Source: an uncultured Draconibacterium sp. (GTDB taxonomy: Bacteria; Bacteroidota; Bacteroidia; Bacteroidales; Prolixibacteraceae). From it: a stretch of 64,000 bases of DNA. Numbering within the stretch: position 1 is the stretch's first letter; every line of letters begins with the position of its first letter. The stretch spans positions 3,939,001-4,003,000 of the forward strand of contig NZ_OY781464.1 in the NCBI RefSeq assembly GCF_963676735.1, given 5' to 3'. The notes below the pieces were generated by a model. That model did no database searches. It saw only the letters and a list, made by a program, of their open reading frames with translations, and was not told the DNA's origin. Positions 14,556-21,515 of the stretch are shown here, one piece after another. The position numbers and the translations under genes are program-made.

Positions 14556-14614
14556 CTCGCAGATTACGCGGAATTGCACCGAAAAGCATAACTATTTTGA
14601 ATGGAGTCTGCGAG
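14556..14614. repeat. Palindromic interspersed element after radA
   Basis: CTCGCAGA (14556-14563) and TCTGCGAG (14607-14614) are perfect inverted arms 43 bp apart, with related GCGAAATCTGCAAG text after the second arm. It resembles the degenerate REP-like elements at 13103-13180 and 59090-59152 in position and composition, though not identical in sequence. Confidence 0.5.
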
Positions 14615-14721
14615 TTTTGCGAAATCTGCAAGAAAGATTTGGGAAAACAGTAGAAATAAGCTTTTTTAACGACCATTTTTTTGAAAAACGATTTAACTAT
14701 TTATAATTTGGCAGCCACAAA

Positions 14722-15108
14722 ATGAAAAAGGCTTTTCTCATATTATTCGCACTGGTTTTCGCATTTATTGCTTGCGAAGAAGAAGTAATAACCAAACCCG
14801 AACACCTGCTAAAAGAAAAAAGGATGATTGAAATGCTGGTGGATGTTCATCTGGCAGAAGCTACCTACACCCAGTTCAGGTACGATTCCATCATGCTCAA
14901 TAACAGCTCCGAAAATTTCTACTATTCGGTACTCGATAAACATGCCGTGACCGATTCTGTTTTCGAACAATCGCTGGTTTATTACGCCAGTAAACCAAAA
15001 GACTTTGAAAAAATGTACCGCAAGGTAATGAGTCGTTTAAGCGAGATTGAACAAGAACGATCGGGACGTAAAGAGGAGCTTCTGAAATTTGAAGAAGAAA
15101 AACAATAA
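14722..15108 (+). CDS. DUF4296 family lipoprotein
   Basis: A 128-residue lipoprotein: signal peptide with lipobox FIAC (Cys18), then a helical mature domain. The core (LLKEKRMIEMLVDVHLAEA, the Tyr-Asp-Ser segment, and the VLDKHAVTDSVFEQSLVYYASKPKDFEKMYRKV stretch, here given in parts) matches DUF4296, known from Bacteroidota and uncharacterised. The C-terminus is a charged helix (EEEKQ) that may form a coiled coil. It is followed after 8 bp by the amidohydrolase gene, so the two are likely translated from one mRNA. Function unknown; membrane-anchored periplasmic role inferred from the lipobox. Confidence 0.8.
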   Translation: MKKAFLILFALVFAFIACEEEVITKPEHLLKEKRMIEMLVDVHLAEATYTQFRYDSIMLNNSSENFYYSVLDKHAVTDSVFEQSLVYYASKPKDFEKMYRKVMSRLSEIEQERSGRKEELLKFEEEKQ

Positions 15109-15116
15109 GCAACAAG

Positions 15117-16307
15117 GTGAGGAAAATCGCCGCTACATACGTCTTCCCCGGAAATGGCTCTATAATAAAAAACGGAATTTTAGTTTGCAACGATAAAGGA
15201 ACAATACTCGAAATCCTGGATCGGGGCGCCAACTTTAAAGAAGAAGCCGGTGTTGAATTTTATAGTGGCATTTTAGTACCCGGTTTTGTAAACACACATT
15301 GCCATTTAGAGCTATCGCACCTGCAAAACAAAATCCCCAAGAAAGAAGGGATAGGCAATTTCTTACAGCAGATTCATTCTTTACGCAAGACTGAGAGCAG
15401 CTCGGAAAAGGTAATGCAGATAAGCGATCGGAAAATGTGGGCTGCAGGCATTGCCGCAGTTGGCGATATATCAAATACAGATGCTTCGTTACCAATAAAA
15501 GCAAAAAGCAAAATTTACTACCATACTTTTATTGAAGTTTTTGGTTTTCACCCAACAAGAGCCGAGCGCGCCTTTTTAAAAGCCCAAGAAATTCTATCGA
15601 AATTTGAGAAATCCCGACTTTCTGCATCCATCGTTCCGCATTCAGGCTATTCCGTTTCGCCCGAGCTTTTTAAAAAAGTACAGCAGCATACATTTAAAAA
15701 AGAAAGCCTGTTCTGCATCCATAACCAGGAAAGCAAAGCCGAATCAGCGTTTTTTTTATCGGGTACGGGAGCAATCGCCAAACATTTTAGCGACAATTTA
15801 AATCTTGAAACCAATCATTGGCAGCCTACAGAAAAATCTTCTTTACAATCAATATTACAATTTATTCCGAAAAACAATCAGCTGCTGTTGGTACACAATA
15901 CACATACTACCAAAGAAGATATTGAAGCAATAAAACAGCACCGAAAACTGGCCGACACCTATTTTGTTCTATGTCCAAATTCCAATCTGTTTATCGAGAA
16001 TGAAATCCCGAACCTTCAGCTTTTTCGCGAAGAAAAACTGAATATCTGTTTGGGAACCGACAGCCTTGCCTCCAACTCCCAGCTTTCCATATTGCAGGAA
16101 ATTCAAGTTCTTCAGCAAAATTTTCCTGAGATTAAACTGGATGAACTGATTACATGGTCGTGCCTGAATGGTGCCCGGGCACTTCAAATTGAAAATGCCT
16201 TTGGCTCTTTTGACAAAGGAAAAACCCCCGGTGTAAACCTGATAACAGGAATCGATTTCAAGACCATGAAACTAAGATCCAACGCAAAAGTTAAACGTTT
16301 GCTGTAG
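15117..16307 (+). CDS. Amidohydrolase-family metal-dependent deaminase
   Basis: A 396-residue cytoplasmic TIM-barrel hydrolase. It starts at GTG (15117). Metal ligands appear as His61 and His63 in NTHCHLELSH, His and Gln-Glu-Ser in CIHNQES, and Asp in the CLGTDSLASN motif near residue 316, as in the cytosine/adenosine/SsnA-type branch. In this branch the substrates are usually deaminated purines or aminofutalosine-like nucleosides; the text here does not decide. The gene is 8 bp after a DUF4296 lipoprotein and 51 bp before dusB, a conserved trio in the phylum. Alternatives include a generic amidohydrolase, so I leave the symbol empty. Confidence 0.75.
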   Translation: MRKIAATYVFPGNGSIIKNGILVCNDKGTILEILDRGANFKEEAGVEFYSGILVPGFVNTHCHLELSHLQNKIPKKEGIGNFLQQIHSLRKTESSSEKVMQISDRKMWAAGIAAVGDISNTDASLPIKAKSKIYYHTFIEVFGFHPTRAERAFLKAQEILSKFEKSRLSASIVPHSGYSVSPELFKKVQQHTFKKESLFCIHNQESKAESAFFLSGTGAIAKHFSDNLNLETNHWQPTEKSSLQSILQFIPKNNQLLLVHNTHTTKEDIEAIKQHRKLADTYFVLCPNSNLFIENEIPNLQLFREEKLNICLGTDSLASNSQLSILQEIQVLQQNFPEIKLDELITWSCLNGARALQIENAFGSFDKGKTPGVNLITGIDFKTMKLRSNAKVKRLL

Positions 16308-16333
16308 CTGAAAATACCTCTTAAAATTTTACC

Positions 16334-16341
16334 TATTTTTG
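16334..16341 (+). promoter_or_regulatory. Promoter -7 box of dusB
   Basis: TATTTTTG is a full match to TAnnTTTG, 17 bases before the dusB ATG, giving a leader of about 15 nt. The box is followed by GCAG, the context seen at panC and metG. Confidence 0.65.
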
Positions 16342-16358
16342 CAGCAATTCTGCAGATA

Positions 16359-17372
16359 ATGATAAAAATTGGCAAAATAGAACTGGAAGGCACTCCGCTG
16401 TTTTTGGCACCGATGGAAGACGTTACCTATAAATCGTTTAGGCTGATGTGCAAAAAATTTGGTGCCGATGTAATGTATACCGAATTTGTTTCGTCGGAGG
16501 CACTGGTGCGTAATATTGATAAAACAAAACAAAAAATGCACCTCTATGATTTTGATCGTCCGGTTGCTATTCAGATTTATGGCCACAATATCGATTCGAT
16601 GGTAAGGGCAGCGCAAGTGGCTGAAGAGTTTGAGCCCGATTTTATCGATATTAATTATGGGTGCCCAATGAAAAAGATAGTTCGGCATGGCGCTGGCTCG
16701 GCCATGTTAAAGGATTTGCCCAAAATGCAACAAATGACTGCAGAAATTGTAAAGGCGGTAAAAACTCCTGTTACCGCCAAAACACGTCTGGGCTGGTCGG
16801 CCGGCAATACCCCAATTGTTGAAGTAGCCGAGCGCTTGCAGGATGCCGGGGTTCAGGCACTGGCCGTACATGGCCGTACACGCGAGCAATTGTATACCGG
16901 CGAAGCTGACTGGACACTGATTGGTGAGGTAAAAAACAATCCCCGAATACAGATTCCGATTATCGGGAATGGTGATATCAACAGCGGTAAAAAGGCGAAA
17001 CAACTGCTCAACCAAACCGGCGTTGACGCCCTGATGATTGGCCGTGGAGCCATAGGGCGCCCCTGGCTGTTCCGCGAGGTAAAACACTACCTGCAAACAG
17101 GGGAAGAATTGCCACAACCTACGGTTAACGAAGTAGTTGAAATTTTAAAAGAACAACTGCGTTTAAACCTGGAATGGCGCAACGAGCGATCGGGGATTTT
17201 AATGATGCGCCGACATTTTGCAAAATACTTCCCGGGATTACCAAATTTCAGGGAGCTGAAAGTGAAGCTTTTGCGCGCCGAAACCAATGAAGAGATACAC
17301 CATACTCTGGAAAAAATTACCGAAGAATACGGAAATTATTCCCTCGATTTTTCAAATGCCAGCTTAAAATAG
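16359..17372 (+). CDS. dusB: tRNA-dihydrouridine synthase B
   Basis: A 337-residue FMN enzyme that reduces uridines in the tRNA D-loop. The TIM barrel opens with APMEDVTYKSFR, holds the active-site Cys102 in INYGCPM, and shows AVHGRTREQ and IPIIGNGDI, the FMN phosphate loop MIGRGAIGRPW and the DusB-type helical C-domain. The length fits DusB rather than DusA or DusC. YkvA-family gene 17380-17760 starts 7 bp after the stop, so they form a pair. Confidence 0.95.
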   Translation: MIKIGKIELEGTPLFLAPMEDVTYKSFRLMCKKFGADVMYTEFVSSEALVRNIDKTKQKMHLYDFDRPVAIQIYGHNIDSMVRAAQVAEEFEPDFIDINYGCPMKKIVRHGAGSAMLKDLPKMQQMTAEIVKAVKTPVTAKTRLGWSAGNTPIVEVAERLQDAGVQALAVHGRTREQLYTGEADWTLIGEVKNNPRIQIPIIGNGDINSGKKAKQLLNQTGVDALMIGRGAIGRPWLFREVKHYLQTGEELPQPTVNEVVEILKEQLRLNLEWRNERSGILMMRRHFAKYFPGLPNFRELKVKLLRAETNEEIHHTLEKITEEYGNYSLDFSNASLK

Positions 17373-17379
17373 ATAAGTC

Positions 17380-17760
17380 ATGGACAAAAAATATTCACAG
17401 CACTTTTCAGAAAAATCGCTTTGGGATAAATTAAAGCAATTTGGCAAAACTGCAGGTGTAAAGGTGGTTTATGCCGTATTGCTGTTGCTTTATACTTTCC
17501 AGGATAAAGGAGTAAGCACCAAAACCAAGCTAAGCATTGCGGCAGCATTGGGTTATTTTATTTTGCCAACCGATGCAATTATAGACCTGACACCTATAAT
17601 TGGCTACAGCGATGATTTGGGCGTATTGTTATTCACGCTGTCGGCTGTGGCTACCAGTATTACCCCCGAAATTAAGGAGAAAGCCCGTAAAAAAGCACAC
17701 GAATGGTTTGGCGCAATTGACCCCCGGGAACTCAACGATATTGATAATCAGACATTTTAA
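17380..17760 (+). CDS. YkvA family (DUF1232) small membrane protein
   Basis: A 126-residue protein with the DUF1232 core TKTKLSIAAALGYFILPTDAI followed by DLTPIIGYSDDLGVL, the signature YFxLPxDxIPD-like motif of the family. Two hydrophobic segments (about residues 28-40 and 48-92) suggest membrane association. The function of the family is unsettled. It is translationally close to dusB (7 bp gap), and the C-terminus is charged and helical. Confidence 0.85.
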   Translation: MDKKYSQHFSEKSLWDKLKQFGKTAGVKVVYAVLLLLYTFQDKGVSTKTKLSIAAALGYFILPTDAIIDLTPIIGYSDDLGVLLFTLSAVATSITPEIKEKARKKAHEWFGAIDPRELNDIDNQTF

Positions 17761-17897
17761 GACTTTTTTACAAGCAAGTTAACAGAGGTTAAACAATTGC
17801 TTTTCTGAAAGTTGTGGCACAGCTTTTGCACACATCCAAATAGTTACATACGTTGTAATGAACATATTATAGATTGAATAGATTGGATGATTAGAAG

Positions 17898-17959
17898 AAG
17901 GTTTCGACCTTAAACATGGTTTTTGTTTTTTGTTTTTTGAGAAGGTAGTCTTTACCTTC
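17898..17959 (+). terminator. Two short hairpins with T-rich linker
   Basis: AAGGT (17898-17902) pairs with ACCTT (17907-17911) over a TTCG loop, followed by a long T-rich tract; GAAGGTA (17941-17947) pairs with TACCTTC (17953-17959). The first could end the dusB-YkvA transcript. Both share the GAAGGT word, so they may derive from each other. Confidence 0.45.
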
Positions 17960-17976
17960 GAATTGTTAGCTAGACT

Positions 17977-18000
17977 GGTCCCGCCTTTGCGGGACCTTTT
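17977..18000 (+). terminator. Strong Rho-independent terminator
   Basis: GGTCCCGC (17977-17984) pairs with GCGGGACC (17989-17996), loop CTTT, followed by TTTT. It separates the dusB pair from the TauE gene that begins at 18062. Confidence 0.8.
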
Positions 18001-18061
18001 CCCGTTATAAAAGGATGGTTCGGATTTTTTCAATACTTTTGCGATTCATTATTTTCATGCT

Positions 18062-18808
18062 ATGCTCGAACTCGATTTTACCTTTCTGCAATGGATTTTG
18101 TTGGCTTGCTGCGGCATGCTTGTTGGCATGTCAAAAGTTGGTGTACCCGGCGTATCGATGCTGGTAGTGCCAACACTTGCTTTAATTTTTGGCGGTAAAG
18201 CCTCAACTGGCGTTTTGCTCCCAATGTTAATGATGGCCGATATTTTTGGCGTGGGGTATTACCACCGACATGCCGAATGGCGTTACCTGTGGAAACTATT
18301 ACCCTGGGCATTTATAGGAATTGCCATTGCACTTTGGGTAGGCGAAGTAGTAAACGACATCTGGTTTAAAAATATTATAGCCATTTTGGTATTTCTATGC
18401 ATTGGTCTTATGCTGTGGCGCGACCGCAAAAAAGGACAAAACCTATTTCCTGATACCTGGTGGTTTGCCGCCTCAATGGGTATTTTGGGCGGTTTCGCAA
18501 CAATGATTGGAAATGTGGCAGGACCAATTTTTGCCATTTACCTGCTAGCTATGCATTTGCCCAAAAACAGCTTTATTGGTACGGGAGCCTGGTTTTTCCT
18601 TATCCTTAATTTTTCGAAATTCCCCTTACATATTTTTGTTTGGAAAACCATTAACTGGAGCACCTTGTCGCTTAACCTTTTACTCTTACCGGCCATTGCA
18701 ATTGGAGCTTTCACCGGAATTAAACTGGTTCAGAGAATCTCGGATAAACTCTACCGGGCAGCTGTAATTATTGTTACTGCTTTATCAGCTTTTTTACTTT
18801 TAATATAA
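18062..18808 (+). CDS. TauE/SafE family anion exporter
   Basis: A 248-residue inner-membrane protein with about eight hydrophobic segments in the twofold TauE/SafE arrangement. The first half carries GMSKVGVPGVSMLVVPTLA and the second GFATMIGNVAGPIFAIYLL, the duplicated glycine/proline motifs of the family. Members export sulfite, sulfoacetate or other organic anions; the substrate here is unknown. The stop overlaps the ATG of a methyltransferase gene (TAATG), so the two are translationally coupled, although a functional link is not obvious. Confidence 0.9.
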   Translation: MLELDFTFLQWILLACCGMLVGMSKVGVPGVSMLVVPTLALIFGGKASTGVLLPMLMMADIFGVGYYHRHAEWRYLWKLLPWAFIGIAIALWVGEVVNDIWFKNIIAILVFLCIGLMLWRDRKKGQNLFPDTWWFAASMGILGGFATMIGNVAGPIFAIYLLAMHLPKNSFIGTGAWFFLILNFSKFPLHIFVWKTINWSTLSLNLLLLPAIAIGAFTGIKLVQRISDKLYRAAVIIVTALSAFLLLI

Positions 18809-19515
18809 TGGAACAACTGCAACACTTTTTTACCAACAAGCCTGTTAGAACTCTTCTTGATATTGGCACAGGAACCGGCAATTTTATCGCGGTATTAAAA
18901 AAAGTTTTTGATAACCATGTGCAAATTCTTGGTGTCGATCCGGATGAAGCCTCGCTTGAAGAAGCAGCTAAAATATACCCCGAAGCAACTTTTAAATCCA
19001 TGCCAGGAGAGAAACTTGCTTTTGCCGATTCAACTTTTGATGTTGCCAGTATTTCAATGGCTTTGCACCACCTGCCCAACATTCAGCTAACCTTAAAAGA
19101 AATGCAACGGGTAGTAAAACCCCACGGATGGATTATCGTTAATGAGTTGTTTAGCGATAATTTAAACGCCGCTCAGGAAGTTCATAAAAAAATGCACCAT
19201 TTCCGGAGTTCCATCGACCGAATGAATGGCGTATGCCACAACGAAACTTTTACCCGAAAAGAAATTATGGAGCAAATAGAAGCATCGGGGCTTACTATTT
19301 CTATTGCTTTCGACCATGACATAGAATTGAAGTCTCCCTCGCCGGCAGAAATTTCAACACGTATGCAAAAGTTAACAGAAATGCTGGAGCAAAGTAGTAG
19401 CCACCCCGACTATGAAAAAATGAAAATCCAACTCCCTGAGATTGAATTGAGCCTAAAGAAGCACGGGTTTCAAATGGCTACGCGAGTAGTAGTGGTTTCG
19501 CAAGTAAATAAGTAA
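18808..19515 (+). CDS. Class I SAM-dependent methyltransferase
   Basis: A 235-residue cytoplasmic methyltransferase of the UbiE/Methyltransf_11 type. Motif I is LLDIGTGTGNF, the SAM-ribose acid is in VDPDEAS, and motif II/III is ADSTFDVASISMALHHLPN, with the post-motif RVVKPHGWIIV. The C-terminal third is helical and charged and probably sets the substrate, which I cannot name. It begins with a one-base overlap of the TauE stop codon, so it depends on that transcript. Confidence 0.85.
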   Translation: MEQLQHFFTNKPVRTLLDIGTGTGNFIAVLKKVFDNHVQILGVDPDEASLEEAAKIYPEATFKSMPGEKLAFADSTFDVASISMALHHLPNIQLTLKEMQRVVKPHGWIIVNELFSDNLNAAQEVHKKMHHFRSSIDRMNGVCHNETFTRKEIMEQIEASGLTISIAFDHDIELKSPSPAEISTRMQKLTEMLEQSSSHPDYEKMKIQLPEIELSLKKHGFQMATRVVVVSQVNK

Positions 19516-19540
19516 TATCCGTTTTTCTTGTGAGAAGTGG

Positions 19541-19560
19541 TTTAGGACTTATCGCCTAAA
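19541..19560. terminator. Weak hairpin between convergent genes
   Basis: TTTAGG (19541-19546) pairs with CCTAAA (19555-19560) over an 8-nt loop. It lies between the convergent ends of the methyltransferase (19515) and the next gene (19566). The stem is short, so termination is only possible. Confidence 0.3.
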
Positions 19561-19565
19561 AATTA

Positions 19566-20855
19566 TTAGAGCCGGTTATTTACAATGTTGTTATAAATCG
19601 ATCCGAACTGAACACGCACACCAAAATTAGCTCCAATTTCAAATGTTGATGGCAGCTGTACCTTATTTAAAAGGACATCCTCAAGCGATATGTCGCCTTT
19701 TGGCAGGTAAATCTGGTCGTGAACATTCTCTATCCGAAATCCCATCCGAACCGAAAGTCCACGCATTATCCGCACCGATAAATCGGTATCGAAGGTAATT
19801 CGGTTTTTACTCCAGTCGTGCAGGTAATTTGTTGCATTTAAACCGGCCTGAACTTCGCCCCATGTTTGTACAATTTGCAAATCAAGACGTAGTGCCTGTT
19901 CCCACAATCCTTCCCGGATTTTGTCGTAAATAGTTTCTTCGTAATACTTTTTCCACTCGGGGCCAATGTAATAAGCAATGGTAAATACTTTTCGGTCTGA
20001 AACATCCCAGGGAAAAATATTGTATTCAATGGCTGGTTTTAAAGATATTGAATACACTGTATTTCGGTAATTACTGTTATAAAAACTTCCGAAAGCTCCT
20101 GTTGACCATCGTGAAGAAAGGCTTTTTACCACACTAGAAGAAGCATAGGTAGACGTATTATCAGAACGATATTCTTCGCCATCGTTAGTGTATTTTTGAG
20201 TACGTACCGAACGCCGGGCATTATTACGAATCCGAAGTTCTTCGGTAACTTTGTCGGCACGTGCATTAAACGAGTAATTATATACCTTTTTGCTTTCTTC
20301 CAGGTTTACACTTCCATTTACATCGCCTCTGAAAGTCCAACTGTTCCAGGGGTCTTCAATCTCGGCCTGAGACACATTCTGGGCCTCGCCACGGTAGCGA
20401 AGCACCAACAGATCAGAAGCTTTTGTTTGATTTACAAAAGGCATTAATCCTAACGAAAGGGCATCTTTTATTTTCCTTCGCTGTTCTTCAAAAGTGTCGC
20501 TTGATAAGGTAGTACAGGTAATGGTGAAATCGCTGAAATTTTCGAAACTAAGGTTGTTATACATAAGCGAATAAACCATACCCCCTGACCCACTCACGCG
20601 GTTACTTATAATTATATGCACATCGGCCACTGCCGGGTCGTTAACAAAATCGGCAAAACGCATGTTACGCCGCATGTAATCCATATCGAGTCTTACCCCT
20701 TCAATATATACCTTAATTTTTGCATCGCGTTTATTATACGATAACGTTCCCCGACCTTTTACCCGCATATCATTTTCTGGATTATCAAACGCCAATATAT
20801 TCCCACAGGCCAGGATAACAAGTAATACAAAAACAGTTAGAAAGCGTAATATCAT
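19566..20855 (-). CDS. Secreted protein with N-terminal alpha/beta domain and C-terminal barrel
   Basis: A 429-residue protein with a signal peptide (cleavage near residue 22). Residues about 35-170 hold IKVYIEGVRLDMDYMRRNM, DVHIIISNRVSGSGG and YSLMYNNL, a pattern I associate with a poorly characterised family that occurs in several phyla and has a conserved stretch around the two-Asp motif. From residue 170 the chain becomes beta-rich (WTFRGDVNGSVNLEESKKVYNYSFNARAD; FGVRVQFG at the end) like an outer-membrane barrel. Hence an envelope protein, role unknown. It is unusual for this phylum in having a strong Shine-Dalgarno sequence, AAGGAGGAAT, seven bases before its ATG. Confidence 0.55.
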   Translation of the reverse strand: MILRFLTVFVLLVILACGNILAFDNPENDMRVKGRGTLSYNKRDAKIKVYIEGVRLDMDYMRRNMRFADFVNDPAVADVHIIISNRVSGSGGMVYSLMYNNLSFENFSDFTITCTTLSSDTFEEQRRKIKDALSLGLMPFVNQTKASDLLVLRYRGEAQNVSQAEIEDPWNSWTFRGDVNGSVNLEESKKVYNYSFNARADKVTEELRIRNNARRSVRTQKYTNDGEEYRSDNTSTYASSSVVKSLSSRWSTGAFGSFYNSNYRNTVYSISLKPAIEYNIFPWDVSDRKVFTIAYYIGPEWKKYYEETIYDKIREGLWEQALRLDLQIVQTWGEVQAGLNATNYLHDWSKNRITFDTDLSVRIMRGLSVRMGFRIENVHDQIYLPKGDISLEDVLLNKVQLPSTFEIGANFGVRVQFGSIYNNIVNNRL

Positions 20856-20859
20856 GGTA

Positions 20860-20875
20860 ATTCCTCCTTATCAGG
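20860..20875 (-). promoter_or_regulatory. Strong Shine-Dalgarno of the 19566-20855 gene
   Basis: On the minus strand AAGGAGGAATTACC precedes the ATG by a standard spacing. Most genes here lack any such site, as is normal in Bacteroidota, so this is unusually strong. Confidence 0.6.
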
Positions 20876-21008
20876 TTTACAGTTGGTTGGTATTAAATAA
20901 TGCTGTAAAAACTTGCTAAAGATAAAGTTTCAATACTAATTAATAAAACTTATTTCCCCATTTTCTGATTTTCATTTACTTTGTTAAAGTTTTAAACAAG
21001 AACGAACT

Positions 21009-21440
21009 ATGGCACGACGGGAAAAAAAATCCCGAAGCAAGGGATCAGCGGGGAATAACAGAAAAACAGGCGAAGATTTTCTGCACCAGAACAAGCAAAA
21101 AAAGGAGGTGCATGAAACAGATAGTGGCTTGCAGTATTTGGTTGTTGATGAGCAAACAGGCACCAAACCTGCTATTTACGATACCGTAAAAATACACCAA
21201 CGCGCCCTGTTACTAGATGGGAAAATACTGGAAGATACCTACCGCCAAAACCAACCCGACGAAGTTAAAATTGAGGAACTAATAGAAGGTCTTCAAGAGG
21301 GCTTGCCCATGATGAGTGTAGGCTGCCGTTATAAATTTTGGGTGCCGGCTGATCTGGCCTGGGGCCGAAAAGGAACAGGTAATAAAATCCCCCCTAATGC
21401 AGTATTATGTTTTGACATTCGTTTGGTGCAAATCTGCTAG
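21009..21440 (+). CDS. FKBP-type peptidyl-prolyl cis-trans isomerase
   Basis: A 143-residue protein with a basic, flexible N-terminus (ARREKKSRSKGSAGN) and one FKBP domain. It shows GLQYLVV and, in the second half, PMMSVGCRYKFWVPADLAWG and NKIPPNAVLCFDIRLVQI, the classical end of an FKBP domain. There is no signal peptide, so it should act in the cytoplasm on proline bonds of folding proteins. An approximate -7 box (TTACTTTG) precedes it. It is convergent with the ppiD-like gene and a shared terminator lies between. Several FKBP catalytic aromatics are present, so it is probably active. Confidence 0.88.
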   Translation: MARREKKSRSKGSAGNNRKTGEDFLHQNKQKKEVHETDSGLQYLVVDEQTGTKPAIYDTVKIHQRALLLDGKILEDTYRQNQPDEVKIEELIEGLQEGLPMMSVGCRYKFWVPADLAWGRKGTGNKIPPNAVLCFDIRLVQIC

Positions 21441-21461
21441 TGTAAGCAAAATATTAGGCCA

Positions 21462-21490
21462 CAAAAAAGCCGCTCCTTTTGAAGCGGCTT
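21462..21490 (-). terminator. Terminator of the ppiD-like gene
   Basis: AAGCCGCT (21467-21474) pairs with AGCGGCTT (21483-21490). On the minus strand the stem is followed by TTTTTTGT, so it mainly ends the minus-strand cluster; it also serves as an end for the FKBP gene. Confidence 0.8.
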
Positions 21491-21515
21491 CTCGTATCTT
21501 GTTGTCAGAATTCTA

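Larger units (their letters stand above)
17761..18061. other. Intergenic region with three consecutive hairpins
   Basis: This 301-bp gap after the YkvA gene contains hairpins AAGGT-TTCG-ACCTT (17898-17911), GAAGGTA/TACCTTC (17941-17959) and the terminator at 17977-18000, with T-rich linkers between. A minus-strand frame across it has no coding features, and I see no gene. Confidence 0.7.

Noticed and set aside
17779..18033. 84-codon minus-strand frame across the hairpin-rich gap
   Set aside because: It spans three hairpins and a terminator, is very rich in Lys and Ser, and shows no domain.
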